Part shown: piece after piece, positions 12,280-21,936 of the stretch
Layout of the letters: every line of letters starts with the position of its first letter
How positions within the stretch are numbered: the stretch's first letter is position 1
NCBI GenBank assembly: GCA_902702965.1
Contig: CACRXP010000047.1
Location: 559,956-623,955, forward strand
From: Spirometra erinaceieuropaei
Taxonomy: Eukaryota; Platyhelminthes; Cestoda; Diphyllobothriidea; Diphyllobothriidae
DNA: 64,000 bases
Direction: 5' to 3'
Notes under the pieces: generated by a model
The model's input: only the letters and a program-made list of their open reading frames with translations
What the model was told of the DNA's origin: nothing
Databases searched by the model: none
Translations under genes and position numbers: made by a program

Positions 12280-12435
12280 ATGGGTTTGGAGCTAAGGGTT
12301 TGGGTTATGGTCAGGGGTCATGGCTCGGGGTTATGGCTAGGAGTTATGGAAAGAGGTTAGGGTTAAAAGCCAGGGTTAAGGGGCAGGGGTTGAATTAGGG
12401 GTTATAGTTAGAGGTTAGGGTTAGGCGTTAGGACA
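12280..12435 (+). repeat. Degenerate TTAGGG-like interstitial tract
   Basis: About 150 bp are made of imperfect repeats of the GGGTTA type (GGGTTATGG, GAGGTTAGGGTTA, CAGGGGTTGAATTAGGGG, GAGGTTAGGGTTAGGCGTTAGG). All are G-rich on the plus strand. TTAGGG is the usual animal telomere unit. The decay and surrounding unique DNA indicate an interstitial relic or a related minisatellite rather than a live telomere. Confidence 0.65.
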
Positions 12436-12539
12436 ACTATTTTTTAGCCATTCAGAGTACAATCGCACATACAGCTACTTCACCTCGCTGCCTGTGCGTT
12501 CCCCGGCCCCACCTGCAAAAACCCCTATTGCCGCCGGTC

Positions 12540-13150
12540 CCGTATTAGATGTGACTGGGGTTTGTTTACTTGAGTTGGGGATACATAACCGCATCCGACC
12601 GACGGTTGGTCTGATACGCGGGAGCGCATGGCGCGGGAGAAGGGGGAGGGAAGTTATCTAAGCAAGCGAGTTCAGATTACAGTGAAAACCTGCCAGACGT
12701 GATTAAAACTTCGACGCCCGGGTCAGCGGTCAGTCATGCAGGTGGAGGAAGAGGACGGATATGCCATTGGGGTTACGTCCAATATAAATCCCCACTATGG
12801 CCGTGAGAGGCTGATCACGTGATCCACCCGCGTACGGGGTTCTTGTCTTCGCCTTCATAACACAGCGGCCTCTGCAAAGTGCATTGACTGGGTCCAACAC
12901 ATGGCCTTTTCCCATTAGGTGCTTCATAACTGAAGTCTTGGGCACCTAATTTACCGCCTTTAACAGTTAATTCGGACGTGTTTATTTGACCGATCTTCAA
13001 CTGCCTTTTGCGTGCTACCAATGTATCCGCACACGCAGATGCATTTAAATCATAAAACAGTTTGATGTGACGTTATAGGCAGAATGTCCTTGGTTGGTCT
13101 AACTGCAGTAGCCGCTGTAGTGCCGTTTAACAACATTTGAACTGATTAGC
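12540..13150 (-). pseudogene. PLE-C fragment: GIY-YIG endonuclease end and 3' UTR
   Basis: On the minus strand the sequence aligns closely with 17690-18270. It starts near a GTTAGACCAACCAAGGACA block (compare 17735), runs through a decayed CATCAAACTGTxTTTATGA core region and ARKRQLKI, then reads KTSVMKHLMGKGHVLDPVNAL, matching SSITKHLVDTGHTVDPVVAF of the other copy. The match continues into non-coding 3' sequence (TTCTCCCGCGCCATGCGCTC). At least one frameshift separates the two peptide blocks, and the catalytic CSCG/YIGRT segment is destroyed. Confidence 0.75.
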
Positions 13151-15017
13151 TAATTAATTTTAATTAGCGTCCCAAAATAAATTTCAGTAAACACCACAAC
13201 AATTTTGTCGTTCATCTGTCTTGGAGCCGTCCGGTTCATTACCGTTTTACAAAGGCACGTTGGAGGGTCTAAAGTTCGAGATTACCGAGATCACAAATAA
13301 AGGAAGATAGTGTTATTAGTAAAGTTTTACTGAGGGGAAAGAGCATGCATGCGTACCAGCTGGAAGGTGCACCAAACGTTCCCTTCGGCCGGATGGTACT
13401 CATTGAGTTTGTTCGTACCGGCGCGGGGCGCATGCCTGCTTCTGAACTTTGTCCGCCTGCTACCAGTCAGTGAGTCGACTGGGGTCAAACTTCCAAAACG
13501 ACAAGAGTAAATTACGTGCGACTCATGCGAATGATTGACAGTGGGTGATAGATGGACTGAAGAAGACAGGAGTGATCGGCGGCGCTGGCGATCGCGCCAG
13601 CGGGCTGCCGCACAAATCCCCACATCCGGCGGATGTCTGTGTGCAGACCGTGATCACTTACATTCACCTGACTCATGGTTGCCCACCAATAACCAGACGT
13701 ACGGAAAACTAATGTCAGAGCTCGCGAACGTGTACAACTACTAGAAGAAGGAAACAAACTTAGTGCGAATAATAAACTGGAGATAGGGAAATCGGAAAGC
13801 GCGACATGTCTAAATAAAACAGTTCTTGGAATGATGAAATCTGTACGTCGGAGGATCTCCGCAAACATCTATTGAACACGAAAATGTGTCCAAAAAGGAC
13901 GTGATAAACGCTGATAATTACCATCAGCGTTTTGGGTATCGTTTTATAAAGTATCATCCTCGTCTCAGTTGTATTCTTAGAACGTAAATATGATGATCAA
14001 GTGAAAGTCAAGGGCAAGGTTCTGTCAAAAGTTTTGGCACTCTTACATTGACGAGGTTGTTGGAGACGGAAGGGTGGGCAGTCGCTTTTTGTGGGTTGAA
14101 TAAAATTGTCTGCGCCCGACTCCTTGCTATGCTGTCACAATGCGTTCTTCAAAAATATTTGAAGATTGTGCTGAAATTTCTCCTATCGTATTTTCACAAC
14201 TCTTTATCATACTGTGTTTGAACAAATTGAGGCAACTTCGCTCTTACTAAAACACTGACTTTCTAAAACGATAACCAGCTTTAAAACTTCCGAAAAATCC
14301 CATTGTGGCATAAATATTTTGAAATGGACCACGGAGATGATAAAATTTTACTTTGAGTAAGGCATATATGCTTGAGGATACCTCCGGAAAACAATCACCA
14401 ATTGCAGCCCCTACATTTTATCCAAATTCATCGAATTTTTATCGGTATTGTCAATCATTTACTACCGCAAAAGAAATTCGGAAAAGGTAAAGTCATTGCT
14501 TATTTGCAAACGTGCAAGACGGCCATTCTCCCAGCTCGCTATAGCCTACTTTTTATGCATTTAACAGATTAAAATAGTTTGAACAGTGAATGAATGCAAT
14601 CAAAACATCGAAACATGAGACACGACCATTGTTGCTGCAGCATTCGGTTAAACTTAGTCCGCAACGGGATTCGAACGTTACAGATGTTTGCCACAAACTA
14701 AAACAGGCCTGCACACAGTACCTTTCAGAGATTGAGGCGACTGACCAAAAATATAAATTAATTTTCCACGACTAGTAAATTGAGATAGGATAATTCTACC
14801 GCTTTACAGGATGTGACCTATTACTTTGCATAACACAGAATAAGACTGTGCTATTGGGTACAATCCAACTTCGTCATGTGAATATGCAAAACAGCATCAT
14901 GGCCTTTCCATCAGTGCCTTTTGCGAAATAAAAAGTATAGAAGGACAATGATTCTACCTGTGTAATTGTCTATCATGCCTACGACGCAAATACTAGCTAA
15001 AGGCCCAGTCAATCCTG
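13151..15017. other. Intergenic; GC-richer patch at 13.33-13.70 kb
   Basis: The patch at 13330-13700 is visibly richer in G and C than its surroundings and carries overlapping open frames on both strands (118, 98 and 69 codons), none with a recognised domain. It may be an unrecognised repeat. The rest is AT-rich with nothing identifiable. Confidence 0.4.
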
Positions 15018-15212
15018 TTTCGCCAATCTTGTGCGCCGCCTGATGCAGCTGCCAGGGATTCAGCTCAGCTGTGGATTTTCCAGTCTCCAGTGTTTTCTGG
15101 TATATTAACTCTAGTAACAGAAACCACGCGGAGAAGGTTGGGGGACGCGATGATGAGCCGAACCCCTCGCCGTTGCGTCAGGCAGCGACATAAGATTGGC
15201 GAAACACGCCTG
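15018..15212. repeat. Inverted repeat, related to 43.5 kb repeat
   Basis: The reverse complement of 15018-15062 (GCATCAGGCGGCGCACAAGA, then TTGGCGAAACAGG) matches 15171-15212 (GCGTCAGGCAGCGACATAAGA, then TTGGCGAAACACG). The right arm is preceded by GATGATGAGCCGAACCCCTCG, and that whole right block recurs at 43530-43600. The function is unknown. Confidence 0.55.
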
Positions 15213-16000
15213 GCTGGGCTTTTAACTACTTTCTGTTTGTCAGTTTGGCAAATAATTACACAACTGTATGTTACTGGCTACCTGTTGGCTGTTTTTGAGT
15301 CTTACGCGGTTATTCTGCAGCAGCTGACTGATTTCAACTCAAATATTTCTATTAACCCTCGGGCCGTGCCTGAAAAGGTCTGTTTTGAAGACTTTACTCC
15401 ATGTTCGCGCATTAAGTTCCTCGGAAATAAAGCAAAGCAATGGTTCTATTTGTTGTGGTTCTTCAGCTAATTAGCATTGAAGTTGAAAAGATCTGCAGAA
15501 ATCCGATATTTGCTTTGGTATCCTTCTGCAAGAAAGCTACTTATAATAAGGCGGCATGATTTTAGTAAATATACTTGCTCTCCTTATCATAAAACGTTAG
15601 AATTGGCGGTCGGAAGTCAGTTAGTTTACTTTGCAGGACTCAACACCACGCTCTGTTTACGAGAAATGGACTGACAGCGGCGCCGAACTCTCACAGAACT
15701 CCTTATGAAAATTTAATGCAATAGTCATTCAGGGTCCTTTGTCGCATGGAGCCCTCTCGCAGAAGAGAATTTTCCTAATCCTTTGTGACGTGTAAAGTCA
15801 CTTATGCCAAGAGGTGTGCATAATTTATGCTGAAGTCCGACTCTTCCTCCATGGCTAGCATCTTCGACATCGGCTTCATAGTTCGGCGGTGTAGTCAGTA
15901 AATAACAAGGAGAATAGACGGTAAACATCTGCTTCTTCAGGAAACCATCCTGAGGACAAAAAAATTTTGCCAGTTTTTCCTGCCCATTAATTGTCTATTC

Positions 16001-16729
16001 TTGCATTGGAAAGGCCCTAGATTTCGAGCGAAACCCATCACCCACCAAAGCGACGGCAAAGGCTGGGAGGCCTTCACACATTGCAATCCCGAAAATCGAT
16101 TCCCTCCTGAGACCTCCATCTATAGGAGCGACTTTCTACCCGGTGGTGGTAGGACGTCCAGTACTGCAGCAGATGGAGGCAGCTGTCCGGCAGAAATTCG
16201 TCCAAAGTCTCAACTCGTGGGTTCTACAAGTGATCTGTCGGAGTACCAAAGCAACTACCACACCTGGTTTACTCTGCCTGCCCTGACTGAGACAATGGAA
16301 CGTTCGGGTGACTCCTGGAGACCCAAGCCTGCTGTCTACGTTGCCGAAGATGCCGCCAGGAAAGAGCCCATGGCCACCGCCACAAGTTACAACTCGGAAT
16401 ATGTGAAGCTGCCGATTCTGCGTCGAAGAGAGTCGGGTGCAGCAAATTTGGAGTCCACTATAACTCGGTTGCGCATTCTCAACGGTGGTGAGAGCGGGAA
16501 GGAATTGAAGCCCCCCAAAAGCCTCTACATGGATACTTATGTCGGACAGAGAGGTGCAGACAACTGGGCCTACCGCCGGGTACGGCAGCATCCCAGTGCC
16601 GTTGCACAAACTGTGGCCCACGGAGCTGAGGATGGGGACTACTGGCGGCGAGTCTTTAAGACTGAATTTCCTCTGAACCCCAGTGCTGTGTACTTTGATG
16701 CACAGCAGGCAACTGAGCCTGACGAATGA
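16001..16729 (+). CDS. Terminal exon of a putative axonemal microtubule-associated protein
   Basis: An uninterrupted coding frame of about 240 codons ends at TGA 16727-16729. It is distinctly GC-richer than its neighbours. There is no ATG at its start (16001 is TTG and the frame stays open back to 15902). A pyrimidine-rich stretch precedes AG dinucleotides at 16013-16014 and 16019-16020, so this is best read as a 3' exon after a splice acceptor. The protein repeats a Y-x-[S/D/T]-x-[F/Y] motif: YRSDF, YQSNY, YNSEY, YMDTY and finally FKTEF. Tyrosine motifs of this type, often next to RP/KP turns (here SWRPKPAVY), typify SAXO/FAM154-like and other ciliary microtubule inner proteins. The role is inferred from motif style only. 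No signal peptide or membrane segment is seen. Upstream exons were not found. Confidence 0.6.
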   Translation: MHWKGPRFRAKPITHQSDGKGWEAFTHCNPENRFPPETSIYRSDFLPGGGRTSSTAADGGSCPAEIRPKSQLVGSTSDLSEYQSNYHTWFTLPALTETMERSGDSWRPKPAVYVAEDAARKEPMATATSYNSEYVKLPILRRRESGAANLESTITRLRILNGGESGKELKPPKSLYMDTYVGQRGADNWAYRRVRQHPSAVAQTVAHGAEDGDYWRRVFKTEFPLNPSAVYFDAQQATEPDE

Positions 16730-16860
16730 AAAAAGGACACCGGTTTGCGGAAATTCAATATACCGGGCCTTTTTGTTGAACCAGGGAAGGCCTAGGGAGT
16801 TACCGTGTATTACCCTTAATTTGAACTCTCTGCTCACTGATTTCAACGCACCTGACTGTT

Positions 16861-16866
16861 AATAAA
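16861..16866 (+). promoter_or_regulatory. Polyadenylation signal AATAAA
   Basis: An AATAAA hexamer lies 132 bases after the stop codon of the 16.0-16.7 kb exon, a normal distance for a short 3' UTR. It supports that exon being the last one. Confidence 0.45.
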
Positions 16867-17351
16867 AACAATGGACACGCTGCGTTCCTACGAATGTTGT
16901 ACCTACTTTTGCTGCCGTAATACCTGACCAAGTACCTTCTGGTAAATACCATTTCGGCGTTTGATTTACTCTGGGTGCCAGTTCCGCAGTCGTTACTGAC
17001 GACGACCGCCATGTGCCCCAAAAACAGGTTAGGCGGGGGGGGGCAGTGACTTTTGCGTGGATTGTTTTCTAGTTATAGCACGTGCGCGCGTTTGATTTCT
17101 CATCACCAAGCCTGTACGTTACTGCGGTGCACCGCAATGTAGACAGTAGCCAGCGGGCGATGGTGATTGATGGAAAAAATTTCTGGTGTTTGAACATGTT
17201 TTAAACATAGGGGCAGAAACATAGACTGAGGGAATAGGTTTTGCTATAAAACTATCACCCTGAGTTTCCCCACGACCGCGTTCTCCATGAATTGTGGTCG
17301 GGAAGCAAATTAATAGAGGGGATCTGAATAGTTCTGCTTGCGTAACACTTC

Positions 17352-18056
17352 ATGATTATTTTGAGGAATTTTTTTGTCTTTTTGCGTGTTAGGCGTCGTG
17401 GTAAACGATATTACCAACAAGTTATATGTCGAAGAATGGCGAGAGACGTGACGGAGGCAAAGGCGCGTGAGGTGAACAGACTAAGCAATAATTTCCTAAA
17501 GAACGTTTTTCTTGCAAACGGGTATCCGGAGAAATTCATCCAAAACCATCGCCATCCCAGACAGGAAACTCACGAAGAAATATTTGTACCTAAAAAGTCC
17601 GTGACCATCTACCTCCCCTTCAAGAGTGATAACGCGCCAAACGTGATCAAGCGACGACTTCGGTGCACTATCGAAAGGACGTATGCCGCCTCTAAATTGT
17701 TGTTCATAAGCACCACAACCGCCATCCCAGTTAGACCAGCTAAAGACACTTTGCCCATGCACGCCACATCAAACTGTATTTATGAGTTTACATGTAGTTG
17801 CGGATGCAAGTACATTGGGCGCACGCAAAGGCAGTTGGCAGCTCGGTCAGCTGAATACATGCCGAAGTGGCTGCTTAAGGCGGAAGATAAGCTACCCAGG
17901 AGCTCAATCACAAAGCACCTAGTGGACACGGGCCATACGGTGGACCCAGTGGTTGCATTCAAGGTCCTGTTTCGGGCAACGACCGGGCTTCTCTTGCGCT
18001 TTGCAGAACTCTGTAAGCAGCTAAACCATATGATAAACCTGGCACTGTCATGGTAA
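17352..18056 (+). pseudogene. PLE-C linker and GIY-YIG endonuclease, 5'-truncated
   Basis: An open frame of 234 codons carries the C-terminal third of a Penelope-like polyprotein. The thumb/linker is EVNRLSNNFLKNVFLANGYP, the spacer contains VTIYLPFKSDNAPNVIKRRL, and the endonuclease core is YEFTCSCGCKYIGRTQRQL followed by SSITKHLVDTGHTVDP. The reverse transcriptase is missing. The ATG at 17352 and the first roughly 25 residues are probably flank sequence read by chance. After KVLFRATTG the frame no longer resembles PLE coding. The family differs from PLE-A and PLE-B: its core reads YIGRT, not YVGET or YTGET. A second copy lies at 12.54-13.15 kb on the other strand. Confidence 0.8.
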
Positions 18057-18310
18057 GGATCGATTATGGACGAAACCCTGTTCCCATGTACGCCCTCTCT
18101 TTTCGCCCCCACTCGCTGCCCTCTCCCCGGCATGACCGAATGCTCCCCGCACGTTGCACTCTAAATCACGCCGCACAAGTTCTCACTGTAGTCCTAACTC
18201 TCATACTTGGATGACTTCTCTCCCCCTCCTCCCTCGCCATATGCACCCGCATACTAGACCCATGTTTCAGATTACCTATCACGTTTTATCTCTCTAGGTC
18301 GATCGTTGAT
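18057..18310 (+). repeat. 3' non-coding region of PLE-C
   Basis: Pyrimidine-rich sequence (CCCCCTCCTCCCTCGCCATATG and neighbours) is shared with the minus-strand copy near 12.6 kb, so the element's 3' UTR is conserved well beyond the coding part. No hammerhead motif was found in it. Confidence 0.55.
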
Positions 18311-18844
18311 TGAACAGTTTGCCTTGTCATATAACTATGCAATGACCGTGTGCAGCTGAATGAGAGGTCTCGAAATTTATGACTTCAGTAAACTCTGCAT
18401 GCTTTGTCGCCTTTGTCCTGTTCAAATAATTTATTCATCGTGAAGTGGATGACAGAATTGTCCAGAAACTTATCAGAAAGTGCTTTAACCATAATAAAGT
18501 GTCGCTGCTCTATGCTATTGAGAAACTAAACACAGAAACCCTGGCAGCGTAGGAGAACTTGCGAATCACGCGTCTCAAATGGAACCGAACAGGCATCTGT
18601 TAACGGTCAGGTTGGGAGCTTAGAGGCGTGGTAGGAACGTAAGCGTAAACTACAATAAATGAGCCTACGATGTCAACTAAAAAAGACTTCAACATGATGG
18701 GAGAATAAGAGATTTGAGGTGGAGCAACAATCAGTCCACAGGAGGAGGATACTTCAATGGGAAGAATGCCAAAAGATTAAAGAACGGTAGATGGTCGTAA
18801 CAGAAACGCACGTTTGAATGGCACTTGTATGATAGAAGATGAAG

Positions 18845-19015
18845 AAGCGATCACCGGAACAAGAAATTTATTTGCCTGACGTTTCGGATCCTTACTCGAA
18901 TCCATCATCAGAGACATTAGCAGATAAAGGTGATTGTGGCACCAGGAGTGCAGTATTTATAACACGTGGCTGCCGTGGGACCGCATGCGCACTGCAATTA
19001 ACAGTTCTCGTAATC
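18845..19015 (-). mobile_element. PLE-B copy 2: solo terminal repeat
   Basis: On the minus strand this carries only the PLE-B 3' non-coding region: GCGCATGCGGTCCCACGGC, TATAAATACTGCA, the hammerhead, and the tail to GTTCCGGTGATCGCTTCTTC. It matches 21770-21930 (minus) and 3160-3310 (plus). No coding remnant remains. Confidence 0.75.
18870..18918 (-). ncRNA. Hammerhead ribozyme motif without stem III (PLE-B copy 2)
   Basis: Minus strand: the core CTGATGA (18905-18911), an extra T, stem II GGATTC/GGATCC around GAGTAA, GAAAC (18881-18885) directly followed by GTC (18878-18880). Stem I pairs TGTCT before the core with AGGCA after the cleavage point, using one wobble pair. Stem II has one mismatch. 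All essential core bases are present. Because GAAAC and GTC touch, stem III could only form between two RNA copies through the self-complementary ACGT. Confidence 0.75.
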
Positions 19016-19739
19016 AGCGCTGGGGCTGATAGTCAAAAGGCCATTTTCCAGAGATCAAAGCATTCTTCCGGAAACTGCAAATGAAAATCGTCTCTAATGG
19101 GGTCACCAACAACCAACTTCTCAGTATGATTAACATATTAACAGTCGATAGGCGATCACTGGTCGTCAGTGTGAAGCACAGATCGATGAGGCGAAAAATA
19201 ACACATTGAAGCACCACACAATCAATAAGATAGAGAGAAGACTTCCGACCGTCAAACTCGCCAAACTGAGCATGAAAGGTCAGGTAAGCTGCGATAAAGG
19301 AAATAGTCCAGTCAGAACAGCCACATTCAGATATTATCTTAAAGCGGCATTGTCGCAGAGCAGCATTAAAAGCAGAGAAGTAATCAACCAAATGCGAAAT
19401 TCTTGTCTTTCTCTGGTAGGGCAAGTTTGGGCAAAAAAACAGCTGCGTCCAAGGTACCACGCGCACCTTTGTGTGAGAAATTTCGATGACCCAATAATTT
19501 GAGGAGAATATTATAGTAGTATTCGAGGCAACTGATTCAGCGGGCTACAGCAGTAAGGATAAACATGATACTGAATGTGAAAATTGAAGGAGTTGAGTGC
19601 GTTCCACACATCCAAATCACGGTAAAAGACTGTGTGAAATATAAACACGGCTGAGGTTCTCATTCGACCACTTTGACTCAAACCGTATACAACTTGAGTC
19701 GCAACTTTTATACGGAACTAATGAGAACAAATGAAAACA

Positions 19740-20420
19740 CAAACGACCCCAGGAACCAAATCCAAATGGCCCTAAGTTTTGGCGGACTCTTCCGTACTGG
19801 AAGAACGTCTCAAAAGCCGCCAGACACCTTCTCACTCCGCTTATAGTTGGGTTTTCGCACAGGCAGGACGCAGACATAAAGCGCCAAGACTTGAGGCTAA
19901 AAGACCCGCTGCCACGGCAGGAAACGTCTGCAGTCGTTTATCGTGTCTGTCGCAGTTGTAGACGGTACAACTTCCTCGGAGAAACTTGGAGATCAGTCCG
20001 GATACGAACAACCGAGTGAGCAACAGCGGTGAGGAGGAAAGACGCCAGCTCTCAGGTGGCGGCTCATTCCACGAGATCCGGAGGTATTTTCAAGCTCAAA
20101 AAGGCCGAAATTATCGCTAGAGGTGACAACCGCGTGAGCTGCGAGCTGCTCGAGCCATGGTTCTCAGGTCAGCAATCCACCAACAAGCACAATGAACTCC
20201 CGTCACGATATGCGGTTATGAGATATTCCCTGGGCAGGGCAATCGGTCACGTGGGAGGTTGAGGGTTAGCAATGGTTCCGGTGTTAGCGAACCAGATAGC
20301 CGTATATTTATTACGCCAACATCCAACGCGGATGATTAAATCGTGGCCACTCACTACTCGGACGCGGAGTGACGAGCCATTATCGCATCAATTGCGACAC
20401 CGCGGCGGTGGTCACGAGAG
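19740..20420 (+). pseudogene. PLE-B copy 3: decayed endonuclease and C-terminal extension
   Basis: One frame from about 19740 reads RPQEPNPNGPKFWRTLPYWK, a linker, then SAVVYRVCRSCRRYNFLGET, with the second metal-finger-like cysteine pair and the GETGR motif altered (GETWRS), and stops at 20016. A second frame from 20029 reads RKDASSQVAAHSTRSG, FKLKKAEIIARGDNRVSCEL and LEPWFSGQQSTNKHNELPSR. Homology to the other copies then persists in non-coding form to about 20420. A frameshift and a loss in between make it non-functional. No hammerhead was found downstream. Confidence 0.8.
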
Positions 20421-20839
20421 TTGTTGAAGATAGTACCCATGAAGCCTCACGACAGCTACGTACTATCAATATCGCATTTCCTGGGCCTCCACTATCATTA
20501 TCTGCGACTTTCTAATGGTGGATTAGGGTGGGATTATGAAACACCACGTCAGTAAATTTATCGCTCCAGTGATCACACCTCCCTTTACTGAATTGGTTTC
20601 CGCAATTAGCTTGTCCATTTCTATCGGGACAGTTGGCGTATATCCAACTACTAGACCCTCCCTCCGATTAAATAAACTATGACTAATGTATTTCGATAAG
20701 AAGGACAGGGTTAACAGTCTCAACTCCCTTTGTATTTGACAGTAGTTGGCCTTATCACCCGCTGCGACTGTCCTTGACAAAGCTAAAAACTTCAGAGGTG
20801 TTTTGGCTAAAACAAAACGAACAGGCTTTTCTTGCAGTT

Positions 20840-21490
20840 ATGCCAAGAGAGTATCGGGCGAGTTTTGGTCCTGCAACCCCACTTGAGTGATATCACATAG
20901 TTAGCGCTCTAAGAAAATTCTGTAGATGCGAACACGTTGACTTTGCAACTATCACGTGTTTGAATTTTCCTTACAATTATATTCCAGTGACTAATTGTGC
21001 CACCGGAGAGAAGGGGTGCTTATACGCCAGCCTCGGTTACTTCATTTATCAGTGTTCACACGCGCTTCCCTCCGCGTAGTTCAAGCCCTACTTGCGCTCT
21101 ATTCATTATCCTTATCCAGCGATTTGTCAACTAGCCTTGCTAATGGAATTGTTCCGACGGTGTGGAACTCCACCGGTTCCACTACAGTGGTTACCCACTG
21201 AGAGTTTTCACGCTGTACCCTCAGGGACCTTCCACTACTGATTGCACACGCCATATCCTCTTAATCCAGCGAACAGCTGTGTCGGGGGAGGAGTATGCAC
21301 ACACACCACCTTCACTCGCTTCCCTGCGCATTCATCGAGCTCTGCTCGCGCTCTCTTTCCCATCCTAATCCAGCAACTGGCTAAATTAAGTATGTTACCT
21401 AAAATTGGTTTAACAAGCTACCCATATGGTATCAATCAAGCGAGGCTGCAGAACCAAACCTCGACGAATATTGTATTGACCTGCGTGACA
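20840..21490 (+). repeat. Dispersed repeat S, copy 1, with internal tandem units
   Basis: The copy matches 31660-32160. The shared landmarks are GTTTTGGTCCTGCAACCCCAC, GTGCTTATACGCCAGCCTCGG, CTTGCTAATGGAATTGTTC, CGAGCTCTGCTCGCG and TGGCTAAATTAAGTATG. Within it, three units of about 115-140 bp each end in an ATCCTTATCCAGCGA-like phrase (near 21120, 21260 and 21375). No coding frame is convincing. The family is unknown to me. Confidence 0.7.
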
Positions 21491-21729
21491 TGAAATGAAA
21501 TTTAGTGCGGTTTCTGATTTGAGCAGTTAAGCCTCACAAATAGAGGGGTTTAGTTGCCTTAATCTTAATGTCTGAGCTAACAGCGAGCGAATCTTTCTTG
21601 CTCTATCTTCCATAGTTATTAGCTTGATTATCGGCATGCGCTTATCCTAAAAGCACATTCTCAAGACGTGGCCGCTCAAATATTAAAAGAACTTCCGAAA
21701 ATCTTTTTTGAATCTAACGGTATACTTTA

Positions 21730-21742
21730 CAGATCTAGTAAA
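21730..21742. repeat. Target-site duplication, left copy (PLE-B copy 4)
   Basis: CAGATCTAGTAAA is identical to 22384-22396 and directly abuts the GAA run of the element. Confidence 0.75.
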
Positions 21743-21789
21743 GAAGAAGAAGAAGAAGAAGAAGACACGATCGCCGGGACAAGAACTTT

Positions 21790-21838
21790 ATTAGCCTGAC
21801 GTTTCGGATTCCTGCTCGAATCCATCATCAGAAACAAA
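21790..21838 (-). ncRNA. Hammerhead ribozyme motif without stem III (PLE-B copy 4)
   Basis: Minus strand: CTGATGA (21825-21831), an extra T, a perfect six-pair stem II GGATTC/GAATCC around GAGCAG, GAAAC then GTC (cleavage after base 21798). Stem I pairs TTTG with AGGC, two of these wobble. All core bases are intact. It lies about 100 bases after the coding end. Confidence 0.8.
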
Positions 21839-21936
21839 AGCAGATAAGGGTGGTTCATGCACATACGACTGCAGTATTTATAGGATGCAGCAGCCATGCT
21901 ACCGCATACCTATGAATATTCACGGCTCCGTCCCCT

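Noticed and set aside
12280..12435. A true chromosome end
   Set aside because: Repeats are degenerate, short and flanked by tens of kilobases of ordinary sequence on both sides.
15090..15470. A 126-codon frame as a host exon
   Set aside because: Its first third is the repeat shared with 43.5 kb and the remainder has no domain or clear splice sites.
16136..16846. A 236-codon minus-strand frame
   Set aside because: It lies antisense to the 16.0-16.7 kb exon. The plus frame carries motif repeats and a polyadenylation signal. The minus frame has no domain and is explained as a shadow of GC-rich coding sequence.
19014..19466. A 150-codon minus-strand frame between two PLE-B pieces
   Set aside because: I tried to match it to PLE reverse transcriptase on both strands and found no motif. 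The composition is ordinary and an overlapping plus frame exists.
21743..21765. The GAA run as an independent microsatellite
   Set aside because: It lies inside the target duplication and is mirrored by a TTC run at the other edge of the same PLE insertion, so it belongs to the element's ends.
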